From: a virus
Virus record (IMG/VR): IMGVR_UViG_3300006802_000025
Coordinates: 1-40,566 of that record
Direction: 5' to 3' (one strand)
DNA length: 40,566 nt
In this document: positions 21,779-29,755 of the stretch, one piece after another
Numbering within the stretch: position 1 is the stretch's first letter
Layout of the letters: every line of letters starts with the position of its first letter
Notes under the pieces: generated by a model
Seen by the model: the letters and a program-made list of their open reading frames with translations, nothing else
Databases searched by the model: none
What the model was told of the DNA's origin: nothing
Made by a program: the position numbers and the translations under genes

Positions 21779-24295
21779 TTAGTTGTCTAACTTATCAAGC
21801 CATTTAATTAAATCTTTCTCCATTCTTTTCTTATCTTGAATAATAGGGGCAAGAAGTAATGTGCCGCGTAGAGGCAATACGTTCTTGGCAAGATCAGCAA
21901 CTTCTTTTGCCGTAGCTTTATTGATTGGTTTTCCAGTCTTGGCCATAGATTCCATTGAAGCACGGGCAATATTGAATGGTGCAAAGTATGTTTGCATTGC
22001 AGGAGATGCCAGTAATGGCGATCTTGAATCTGGATCAGCAGACATAATGACATCGCCTAAAATACCAAGCCCATAACTTTCTGCCATAAGCTTCAGCATA
22101 TTTTCTTCAGGCTTTCTTTCAAAGTCCCTTACGATTTCATCGTGGTTCTTTCCTTCGCTCAATTGACGAACGTACATAACCAAACCACCAGCCATCATTG
22201 CTGTAAGAATAGTTGCCGCATAGTGCTGGTAAGCTTTAGGGTCAGTTAATGCGGAGTTAATCCAATTTGCGCTGGCCTTATCTTTACCTGTGCGAAGTGA
22301 AATTAAGTTCTGCATATCCATGAATGTCTTTATCAATACTGTTTTGTACTGATGAGCCGCTGAAAAAATCCAGTAAGCTGGTGAGTTTGGATCAAGTGTT
22401 TTAACAGCAGACGCGTTAACAGCCTGAACCATTCTAACTTTCATATCTCTTGTAGGGATAGGAGAGAATTGTTTTACGTTCTCAATCACAAGATTGTTTA
22501 GTCTTTGTGAGATTAAACGCTGGTACTTTTCCCCTGAAATCTTTAATGGGTTATCATTAAAGTTCGCTTTGTCAGGAATAAAACCAAGCTGTGATGGAGA
22601 TTTAATTCCATACTTCTGAATGATTGGCTGTAAAAACTTAAGATCATTGTGTGTTAGTGAATACTTTGCCAACCATCGCGTAGTCTCTGGCGTAGGATTT
22701 GCATCACCTAAGATTCTATTAACAGACTTGAATGCTGTGACGTATGAGATTCTGTTCATTACCTCTGCGCCTGAAAGTCTATACCCAACTCGCGCAACCT
22801 TTGAGGAAATGCCAGTTGAATCTTGCAGTAATTCAGCCAGTGTTTCTTCCTGCATAATTTCAGCAGTGTGGTACATATATCTCATTGATTCTGTTTTGAA
22901 TGTGGCAGGAATTACCGCATCTGGAATAGAAGTAATGTAGTCATTCATTACGTTAAAGATTGCGACAGGGAAAGATTTACCTGACTTCGTATAATAGTGA
23001 AGACCAATTGATGCAGGGTCAAATAACTGCGATACGGCAGAGTAACCTAAATTTGCTAGGGCGTTGGCTGACATAACAAACTGACCAACCTTAGCAGTCT
23101 TGCTATCTGGAATAGGTAATCCTTCAGCGTTAATTCTGTATCTTTCTTCTAGCTTAATTCGATCTTCTTTCTTTAGACCATTAAATGTCTCTGCATAATC
23201 TAAAAGGTCTTGGAATCCTCTATTAGGGGAGCCTCCAAATTGCGAAATAAAAGCATTTTCTTTGGCTACGTTTTTAGCGTCGGCCATGAAAGCATCGTAA
23301 AGAGTAGGGTATCTACCAAACTCTCTATTGTAATTCATCCATGACTGTGCGTCTTTAAACACGTATGTTCTACCTCTTGTTCTGATCTCGGCAGTTGAGG
23401 CTTTTGGATTTTCATAGATCAACGGCGATCTGTACTCTTGAGTGACAGGGTCAAACATAGATTGAAAACGTGTATAGTCTTCAAATAATCTATCCACTAC
23501 GTCGTTTGTGCCAATCATGGTTTCAAGATCAATACCTTGACTTAACGCGTTACTAATAGCTTGTTTATCGTTTACGGAGATATCTTTAAAGTATTCAGTC
23601 ACCTTTGTATTGTTCAGAATATTAACTGCCCAGTCTTGAAACTTAGCTGAACCAATTTTTTCTGGATCGTGAAATGTTTTAGTTAGATATCCATCCCTAT
23701 ATGAAACAGGAATCCCTGACTGAACCTTTGCGTGATATAGTCTGTCTGTAAAATTCTTATATGTGTCACCGAGAAACCTTACGGTTGAATCAGCAGGCTC
23801 TACCTTGTCCATTAGGTACTTTGCTATTTCCAGATCGTAGTCGCCAGAGCGGAAATTGTTGAGCATATTTCTAGAACCAAGAACGTGAACAAAATTATCC
23901 ATAAAACTAGAACGAGCGCCATTAATCTTTGACACAATATTCTGTCCCGAACCCGGTGCAATTGATGATGTTTCTCCAAGCATTGAATTGATTGCAGCAT
24001 AAGCATTACCCTCAAATGCAGGCTGGTTTATGTAAGCTTCGTTCGCCATAAATTTGGTGACACGATCCCACTCAATAAACATACCCGTCATGTGCTTAGT
24101 TTTGAACTCGTTAATAAAATCTTTCAATAAAATGGTCTGAACTTCACGGTCAGGATTTTCTGCTTTAATGATTTCCCATCGGTCAATCATTTGGTCAACC
24201 AATTCTTTCTTGGTCTGATTATCGCCATCTTCACCTGCAATCATTTTGTAGATAGCAGTACGACAATAAGATTTACCTTTAGAAAACTCAACCAT
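21779..24295 (-). CDS. Large internal virion/ejection-type protein (838 aa)
   Basis: Its size and position between the gp12-like tail block and the fibre match the large inner-core proteins of T7-like phages (gp15/gp16), which are ejected to form a channel for DNA entry. The sequence is mostly helical. A hydrophobic segment near the C-terminus (HYAATILTAMMAGGLVMYV) could insert into a membrane. I find no lytic transglycosylase motif. It starts 2 bases after the preceding stop. Residues around SGIPVSYRDGYLTKTFHD recur in phage virion proteins, but I cannot name the family. Confidence 0.65.
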   Translation of the reverse strand: MVEFSKGKSYCRTAIYKMIAGEDGDNQTKKELVDQMIDRWEIIKAENPDREVQTILLKDFINEFKTKHMTGMFIEWDRVTKFMANEAYINQPAFEGNAYAAINSMLGETSSIAPGSGQNIVSKINGARSSFMDNFVHVLGSRNMLNNFRSGDYDLEIAKYLMDKVEPADSTVRFLGDTYKNFTDRLYHAKVQSGIPVSYRDGYLTKTFHDPEKIGSAKFQDWAVNILNNTKVTEYFKDISVNDKQAISNALSQGIDLETMIGTNDVVDRLFEDYTRFQSMFDPVTQEYRSPLIYENPKASTAEIRTRGRTYVFKDAQSWMNYNREFGRYPTLYDAFMADAKNVAKENAFISQFGGSPNRGFQDLLDYAETFNGLKKEDRIKLEERYRINAEGLPIPDSKTAKVGQFVMSANALANLGYSAVSQLFDPASIGLHYYTKSGKSFPVAIFNVMNDYITSIPDAVIPATFKTESMRYMYHTAEIMQEETLAELLQDSTGISSKVARVGYRLSGAEVMNRISYVTAFKSVNRILGDANPTPETTRWLAKYSLTHNDLKFLQPIIQKYGIKSPSQLGFIPDKANFNDNPLKISGEKYQRLISQRLNNLVIENVKQFSPIPTRDMKVRMVQAVNASAVKTLDPNSPAYWIFSAAHQYKTVLIKTFMDMQNLISLRTGKDKASANWINSALTDPKAYQHYAATILTAMMAGGLVMYVRQLSEGKNHDEIVRDFERKPEENMLKLMAESYGLGILGDVIMSADPDSRSPLLASPAMQTYFAPFNIARASMESMAKTGKPINKATAKEVADLAKNVLPLRGTLLLAPIIQDKKRMEKDLIKWLDKLDN

Positions 24296-24297
24296 TG

Positions 24298-26688
24298 TTA
24301 GTTCCTTGATGTGCAGACTTTGGTGGCCTTAGCCGCTTGTTCGATGTCTTCCATCGTAACATTTAAGTATTCCTTTTCAAAGTCGTTCAGCATTATTTCT
24401 AGTGCCTGAGCTTGCTTTGACTTAGGAGCAAATTTTTGCATCGCCTTCTCAATCTGGGCACGCTTTTGATCTAACACTTCAAGTCGTTTTTCTCTGACAG
24501 CTTCCAGAGTTAGCTCATCAACAGACTTTGGCGTGACTGCCATATCTGCGTTTGCCTTCTCATTAAACATCTGTGTGAACATGGCAGTAGATTCAGCCTC
24601 TAAACTTTCTAGTTTTTCTAGTTGTTTAGATAGCTCAATGTACTCAAGGAAAGAGTCTGGAGCAAGACCCGCAGCCTTCAGAATTTTAAACTGTTCCTTT
24701 TCCTCTAAGCGGTTAAATGTAATGATGTCATTAGCCTGTGCCATCGCTTGTCTTTCAGCGTCCATGGTCGCATCAAAGTCTTGGCGCAGTTTAATTTCCA
24801 TTAATTGCTCCTTAACCTTTTCAGGAATAAGGCCGTATTTTTTTACAGTATTCGTAATATCTCTTGAGCTACCTTCCTCAACCACACGGTTAATGTCGTC
24901 AATCATTTCCTTAGAAAGAGTATGGACATAGTCCATCGTGATTGACTGAGCATTTTCTGGAGATTCATACAGAAGCTCTGTGTCAAAATAACCGTTAGGA
25001 TCTAACTTGATTTTCTTTCCATTAGAAAGATAACCGTCAGCCTGCAGATTATAAGATTTAGTCGTCGTGTCAATTGGTCCCATGCCTATTCTTGGTTGAG
25101 TCATTGCCCCATAGAAAGGATCAAAGCCAATCTTTGTTGACTTAAGAGATTCCATTCTGCTGACTTCATCCATGAATGGATTGTGTTCAATCTTTTTTGT
25201 ACGAGAGGCAGTCATGTCTGGCAAGGCTATAGAGTTATTTAAAGCCTCAAGGTCTTGAGCGGTCTTGATTGTATGGTCAAAAAGATATTGCACCTCGACC
25301 CCAGTTGAAGTCATGTAGCTAATACCTCCGTAACCTTTGCCAGTAAGATCATTCTGAAGAATAATCTCTGCGGCTCTAAAGTCGTCGCCAACTTTTTCTA
25401 TTGAATACTTAATAAGGTCATTTAAATTTTTAACTTCTTTAGGTACAGTGATTCCTTGCTCTGCGTATATTTCAACAGCAGTCTTGAAAATTTTACCTTG
25501 CTCTTTTGATAGCCTAGTCATTTCTGATTTAAAAAATGCTGGCGCATCTGCCGGAGCAGTCATAGGTGAAGCTGAAAGAATGTTAGCATCAGCAAGTGAT
25601 ACTCGGTACATCATTCCTATTTCTTTTGAATCTAGTGCCGACGCTCTGATTAATGTCTCAGGGCCAGTAAATAGGGCTGAACCAAACCTCGGCTCTGTTC
25701 CTCTGAATCCTTTCGGATCACTGGAAGACCTAAAGCCAAAGACAAATTCTCCGTTCATGTCTGAGTATCTAGCCTCAGTAAACTGTGCGTTTTGATAAAC
25801 CCTAGCTGAATCCTCAGTAAAAGTGGTTGTTCTTTGCCCGGCCAACTCTTCGTCAAAAGCTGAAGCGGCTCTATTATAAGCGTCGCCCATACTTTCTGCC
25901 ATTCGCGCATCTGCTTCTGAGAGAATTTTTCTCTTCATTACAGCATCTAATCCCCATAGTCCAACTTTCTTTAAGCCAGATGAACCCATGTGAACCGTAA
26001 ATGCACCCGCAATATTCCCTGCCATTTCTTCAGCGAATTCTGCGGCACCGTATTTATCATTGAAATAATCTTTAGCTACGATTTTTGTAGGCGCATTAAA
26101 CAAGGCTGTCGCAACCGTACCGTCTAGGATATCTTTCCCGATCTGGTACTTAAGTCCACCCTTTGCCACGGCTTGGGCTACATTTGGCGCAAATCTTCCC
26201 AATGCTAATGACGAAGCTCCTGCTGTCATTGCCCCTGTTGCCAGAGATTGAGGGTCTAAAATTGCACTAGCAATCCCATACCCAAATTGAGAAACACTTC
26301 CTGCCTCTCTAATCTTTAACGCCTGCTGGAATCTAAAATCTGCCGTAGCCTGATCGTAAAGAGTCGATGCTCTTAACAATGTCATGCTTTGACCTTCAGG
26401 AAAAATCCCATCTGGCGCATCAGGATACATTGCTTTTAGTTTTTCAGAGTCATAAAGATTTCTGTCGCGTTTTGCTCCGCCAGTTAGGAAGTTGTCTACG
26501 CTCGGAAACTTATCCGCCACATAGTTTAACCCCCCCAGCATCCATCCTTTGTTTCCTGCTGAGTCAATACCGGCATCAATAGTATCTAAAATACCAACGT
26601 CTGGAACAGATTGAAGGCTGTCAAGCTGATCTTCAAAAGTCCGTCTTTGAGTAGATGGTGGAGAATATAGATCGTAAATAGAACTCAT
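24298..26688 (-). CDS. Large internal virion protein with possible ART-like domain (796 aa)
   Basis: The start overlaps the preceding stop (ATGA). Residues 135-250 contain hydrophobic and Gly/Ala-rich segments compatible with membrane insertion after ejection. Residues about 313-485 (FVFGFRSS, FGSALFTGPETLI, MMYRVSLADANIL, GKGYGGISYM, VQYLFD) resemble the ADP-ribosyltransferase-like domains of phage polyvalent proteins, which carry a G-x-x-G-I-x-Y strand near their end. The C-terminus is coiled-coil. It probably enters the cell with the DNA. The ART-like call is weak and needs a profile search; a purely structural role is equally possible. Confidence 0.55.
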   Translation of the reverse strand: MSSIYDLYSPPSTQRRTFEDQLDSLQSVPDVGILDTIDAGIDSAGNKGWMLGGLNYVADKFPSVDNFLTGGAKRDRNLYDSEKLKAMYPDAPDGIFPEGQSMTLLRASTLYDQATADFRFQQALKIREAGSVSQFGYGIASAILDPQSLATGAMTAGASSLALGRFAPNVAQAVAKGGLKYQIGKDILDGTVATALFNAPTKIVAKDYFNDKYGAAEFAEEMAGNIAGAFTVHMGSSGLKKVGLWGLDAVMKRKILSEADARMAESMGDAYNRAASAFDEELAGQRTTTFTEDSARVYQNAQFTEARYSDMNGEFVFGFRSSSDPKGFRGTEPRFGSALFTGPETLIRASALDSKEIGMMYRVSLADANILSASPMTAPADAPAFFKSEMTRLSKEQGKIFKTAVEIYAEQGITVPKEVKNLNDLIKYSIEKVGDDFRAAEIILQNDLTGKGYGGISYMTSTGVEVQYLFDHTIKTAQDLEALNNSIALPDMTASRTKKIEHNPFMDEVSRMESLKSTKIGFDPFYGAMTQPRIGMGPIDTTTKSYNLQADGYLSNGKKIKLDPNGYFDTELLYESPENAQSITMDYVHTLSKEMIDDINRVVEEGSSRDITNTVKKYGLIPEKVKEQLMEIKLRQDFDATMDAERQAMAQANDIITFNRLEEKEQFKILKAAGLAPDSFLEYIELSKQLEKLESLEAESTAMFTQMFNEKANADMAVTPKSVDELTLEAVREKRLEVLDQKRAQIEKAMQKFAPKSKQAQALEIMLNDFEKEYLNVTMEDIEQAAKATKVCTSRN

Positions 26689-27380
26689 TTAACCGTCCAG
26701 TCAACTGGGTAATCGACTGACTGATTTCCGTTTAAAATTTTAAGCGGAGCAGTCTTTCCGTTTTTACCACGAATCATTAGTCTTAATGTACCAGAACCGC
26801 CAAATGGGTCAACACCATCGTAGCTTAAATCATAGGTATTAAGAAATTGTTCTTCTTTTGTTCTTGCTTGGAACATTTTAGACTGTCCTGACTTTCTGCC
26901 AAGTAACGTAGCGTTAAGCTCTGGGTACTGAGCGTAATCAATTTTAACCTTTCCAGATAGAATATCTTTTTTCAATGAATCAATTTTTTGCTCTGCCTCG
27001 TTTACGATTGTGTCAACATCAGAAACTTTAGGAAATACTCCTCTGATGTTTTTCTCGTTTACAGAAGTGACTCTAGATGAAATATGTTTATCGAACTCTT
27101 GATCCATCAAACTTTCAAGCTCAGACTCAGACATACCAAGTCTAGACTTCTGAAGTACAGAAGCAATGACAGGGTCTTTTAATGCCTTAAGAATAGGCTG
27201 TGATTCTTTGGTCGCATCACCATACAATGCCGGTAGTTTGTCTTCAACAAGCTCATTGAATCTTGCTTCAACAGACTTAACCATCTTTCCTGACTCAGCC
27301 CCAAAGGTTGAGTTGAAATTTTTATAGATAGTTTCTCTGCTTGATTTAGTGTTCAAATCTTGAATCTCGGCTAGTTGCAT
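26685..27380 (-). CDS. Downstream part of a frame-split virion protein (231 aa or more)
   Basis: The listed start is the first ATG, but it has no good ribosome site. The same frame remains open upstream to 27566 and reads as ordinary protein there (VQKVIQNIAG, AVRGKLVKELVKS). It is helical and charged, with KSGQSKMFQARTKEEQFLNTYDLSYDG near the C-terminus. It probably forms one polypeptide of about 876 aa with the 27542-29317 gene, made by a -1 frame change, or the gene is broken or carries a one-base assembly error. A CTG at 27428 with GGAGGG upstream is a possible separate start. Confidence 0.55.
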   Translation of the reverse strand: MQLAEIQDLNTKSSRETIYKNFNSTFGAESGKMVKSVEARFNELVEDKLPALYGDATKESQPILKALKDPVIASVLQKSRLGMSESELESLMDQEFDKHISSRVTSVNEKNIRGVFPKVSDVDTIVNEAEQKIDSLKKDILSGKVKIDYAQYPELNATLLGRKSGQSKMFQARTKEEQFLNTYDLSYDGVDPFGGSGTLRLMIRGKNGKTAPLKILNGNQSVDYPVDWTVK

Positions 27381-27566
27381 AGATGAAAGATTGTCTCTGT
27401 CTGCACCACCTAAGAATGAATAAGCCAGTGTTGAACCCTCCGCCGAATCACCAATAGCTCTACTTTTTACTAGTTCTTTTACAAGCTTTCCTCTTACTGC
27501 CGGATCAACGCCCGCAATATTTTGGATAACTTTTTGAACTGCTACAGGCCCTGTGACTGTGCTCTT
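27381..27566 (-). other. Coding-like sequence lacking a start, between two virion-protein frames
   Basis: On the minus strand this stretch has no stop in the frame of the 26685-27380 gene. The nearest upstream stop is TGA at 27567-27569, 22 bases before the stop of the overlapping upstream gene at 27542-27544. No ATG, GTG or TTG occurs in that frame here. The window for a -1 shift is thus only about 25 bases. An extra G in the GGG run near 27547-27551 would restore one continuous frame. Confidence 0.65.
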
Positions 27567-29317
27567 TCAAGCGCAATGTTTAGGTTGTTAACGGACGGCT
27601 TAAAGATAATGGAATCGTCTGTCGTCCCCGCAATACCAAAGTTTCGAGTAAGCTTATCCATGGCGCTTTTCTGTTGCGCAATGACGTTCATATTGAATAC
27701 GCCATTTGTATCAACACCAGAGTTAAACATTTTCTGGTATCTTGCGTTACCATATTTCTGCATAAAAGCTACTTTATCTCTAGCAAATAGAGACTTCATA
27801 CTTCTGAATTCGCGTTTAACTTCTTGGTTCATAGGCCCTAAAATAGTAGCCCCCGCCTCTGGTCTTTGTAATTCTGCAAGAGCAGGATCATTAGGGGCAA
27901 ACACTCTTCCCGCCACGCCCAATGCAATAGCTTTAGCTCTCTCATCAGTCATTTCATAAGATGGCCCAAAGGTAATTAAATCATCAGAAGCTTGCTGAAT
28001 AACCATATTCTTGGCAAATTTCATTACCATTGTACCGGCTTCAGTAGGAGTAACTCCTGCCTCTGATCTCATTGGAGAGTTCATAAGCTGGGTTAATCTG
28101 GCTAAAGAGTAGCCAGTATTTAGCTCACTTCTTTTGTTGTTAAAAGTATCAACGCCCGGAGCAGCAATGATATTATCAAGCTGTAGACGATATTCTTTTT
28201 TCTGAGACTCATTGATTTCAAACTTCTGCTTAAGGATTTTTTCATAAAAACTGATCTTCTCCCTAGCAGGAAGTGCGTTAAAGTATTTTGTACTTCTATT
28301 CTCGACTCTCCCAAAAGAAGGATCGACAATATCTGGCAATTTAACTCTGTCTCTAATTGTGCCGTCAATGCTCATAACGTCTAGCGTAATGGCGCCATTC
28401 TCGTCCATTTGGGGAGTAACACTACCAATATTATCAGCAGATACTTTTGACTGGATCGCGCCCAATTCTAATAGGCGCTGAATTTTTCCGGCAGATTGCT
28501 GTAGATAGTCGTTGATAATGTTCTCGCGCTCTGTTTGAGACACGTTAGACTTTAACCAGTCGACGAGGTATTTACGTTGTGTTGGGTCAAAGATAATGTT
28601 TACGCCAGTAAATTCGCTAAGAACTTTTCCCGTTGACTCTACTTCAGTTAGGTGAAGAGAAGTGTATTTATCAGCAAGAGTTCTACCACCCTCAAGCAAA
28701 ATAGCGTCGCTTGTTTTCTTTTTGGAGTCTTGATCGAATGTCCCAATAATGTCGTTTGCTTCCATTAGGTTAGCATCCATCTTATCTACAACAAAATCTT
28801 TGGCTTCAATGCTATTGATGTCGACAGCTTCAGAACTAATCTTTTGAGCGTTCTCAATGTAGTAAAGGGGTGCCGCTTGAAGTTTGCGCTGTTGTGTTTC
28901 CGCTACACCGCTAACCTTTGTCTGAAGATCGTCAGGTCTAATCATTCGAGTAAACATTTCACGCGTATCAGCATCAGTGATACCGTCAGAGATTTGCTTA
29001 GAAACGTCGTCTGATCTTTTAGAAATGAACTGCGAGTACGGAACATTGTCCACGTTCCCAAGTTTATCCCACTGGCTCTTGGCTTTGATTTTGTCGTTTG
29101 CTAGTTGAGACGTGTACTTAGAATAAGCTTCCCATGCGTCAGCCTTCCTTTTGATCTCCATGTCTTTCTGGTAAATAGCGTTTCCAAGATTGGCCGCATC
29201 TGAACCTAAGGCAGATAAGGCGCGGTATGTCCCAGCATTTGGGTCAGATGAAACATCTGCAACGCCAACAGACTTTGAAATGCCTAATCCATATCTTCCC
29301 AAATCAATTTGTGCCAT
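27542..29317 (-). CDS. Internal virion/ejection-type protein, upstream part (591 aa)
   Basis: The start overlaps the previous stop (TAATG) and has AAGGGAT upstream. It begins MAQIDLGRYGLGISKSVGVADVSS and continues as mostly helical, charged sequence with several coiled-coil stretches and no obvious enzymatic motif. Its place after the gp14-like protein and before other giant virion proteins matches T7 gp15-like core proteins. Its C-terminus (ALERAQSQGL) ends abruptly where the -1 frame continues as protein-like sequence, so this is probably the first two-thirds of a longer protein. Confidence 0.65.
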   Translation of the reverse strand: MAQIDLGRYGLGISKSVGVADVSSDPNAGTYRALSALGSDAANLGNAIYQKDMEIKRKADAWEAYSKYTSQLANDKIKAKSQWDKLGNVDNVPYSQFISKRSDDVSKQISDGITDADTREMFTRMIRPDDLQTKVSGVAETQQRKLQAAPLYYIENAQKISSEAVDINSIEAKDFVVDKMDANLMEANDIIGTFDQDSKKKTSDAILLEGGRTLADKYTSLHLTEVESTGKVLSEFTGVNIIFDPTQRKYLVDWLKSNVSQTERENIINDYLQQSAGKIQRLLELGAIQSKVSADNIGSVTPQMDENGAITLDVMSIDGTIRDRVKLPDIVDPSFGRVENRSTKYFNALPAREKISFYEKILKQKFEINESQKKEYRLQLDNIIAAPGVDTFNNKRSELNTGYSLARLTQLMNSPMRSEAGVTPTEAGTMVMKFAKNMVIQQASDDLITFGPSYEMTDERAKAIALGVAGRVFAPNDPALAELQRPEAGATILGPMNQEVKREFRSMKSLFARDKVAFMQKYGNARYQKMFNSGVDTNGVFNMNVIAQQKSAMDKLTRNFGIAGTTDDSIIFKPSVNNLNIALERAQSQGL

Positions 29318-29754
29318 TAACTATATCCCTTGTATTTAGAGTACCCACCAATAATAGTGGATGCCGCATTTAAAGTTCCCTCAAGCATAGCGCTTTTTGC
29401 GCGTTTGTCATACTGACCTGCTTCCTGCATTGAAGTTTCAGCCTCAAATGCCGCTTCTTGTCTAATATAATCTGCCTGCTGTGAGGCTTTATCTTTTAAA
29501 ACATTTAATGAATCGAAGTCTGTAGGATTGAATCTAAACCCTGCACTTGCTTGGTTTACCGCATAAGAAGTCTGGTCTAATTCACCCTGTCTGATTTCAG
29601 CTTGCGCGTTAATTTCGCCACGACGACGAATTTCATTAGCTCTTTTTCTAAGAGCTTCAGCCTGTGCCTTTGCCGCTTTTTTTGCAGAATTGGCTCCTAC
29701 TAAGCTAGACGCTACCTGTAAACCAACTCCTGCAACTAGTAATGGTGCCGCCAT
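29317..29754 (-). CDS. Small internal virion protein, gp14-like (145 aa)
   Basis: The N-terminus is a Gly/Ala/Val hydrophobic segment (APLLVAGVGLQVASSLVGA). It is followed by an Ala/Lys/Glu/Arg-rich coiled coil (KKAAKAQAEALRKRANEIRRRGEINAQAEIRQ), the pattern of small ejection proteins such as T7 gp14 that insert in the outer membrane. It lies directly after the gp12-like tail protein and overlaps the next core protein by one base. The ATG has AGGGG upstream. Confidence 0.65.
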   Translation of the reverse strand: MAAPLLVAGVGLQVASSLVGANSAKKAAKAQAEALRKRANEIRRRGEINAQAEIRQGELDQTSYAVNQASAGFRFNPTDFDSLNVLKDKASQQADYIRQEAAFEAETSMQEAGQYDKRAKSAMLEGTLNAASTIIGGYSKYKGYS

Positions 29755-29755
29755 A

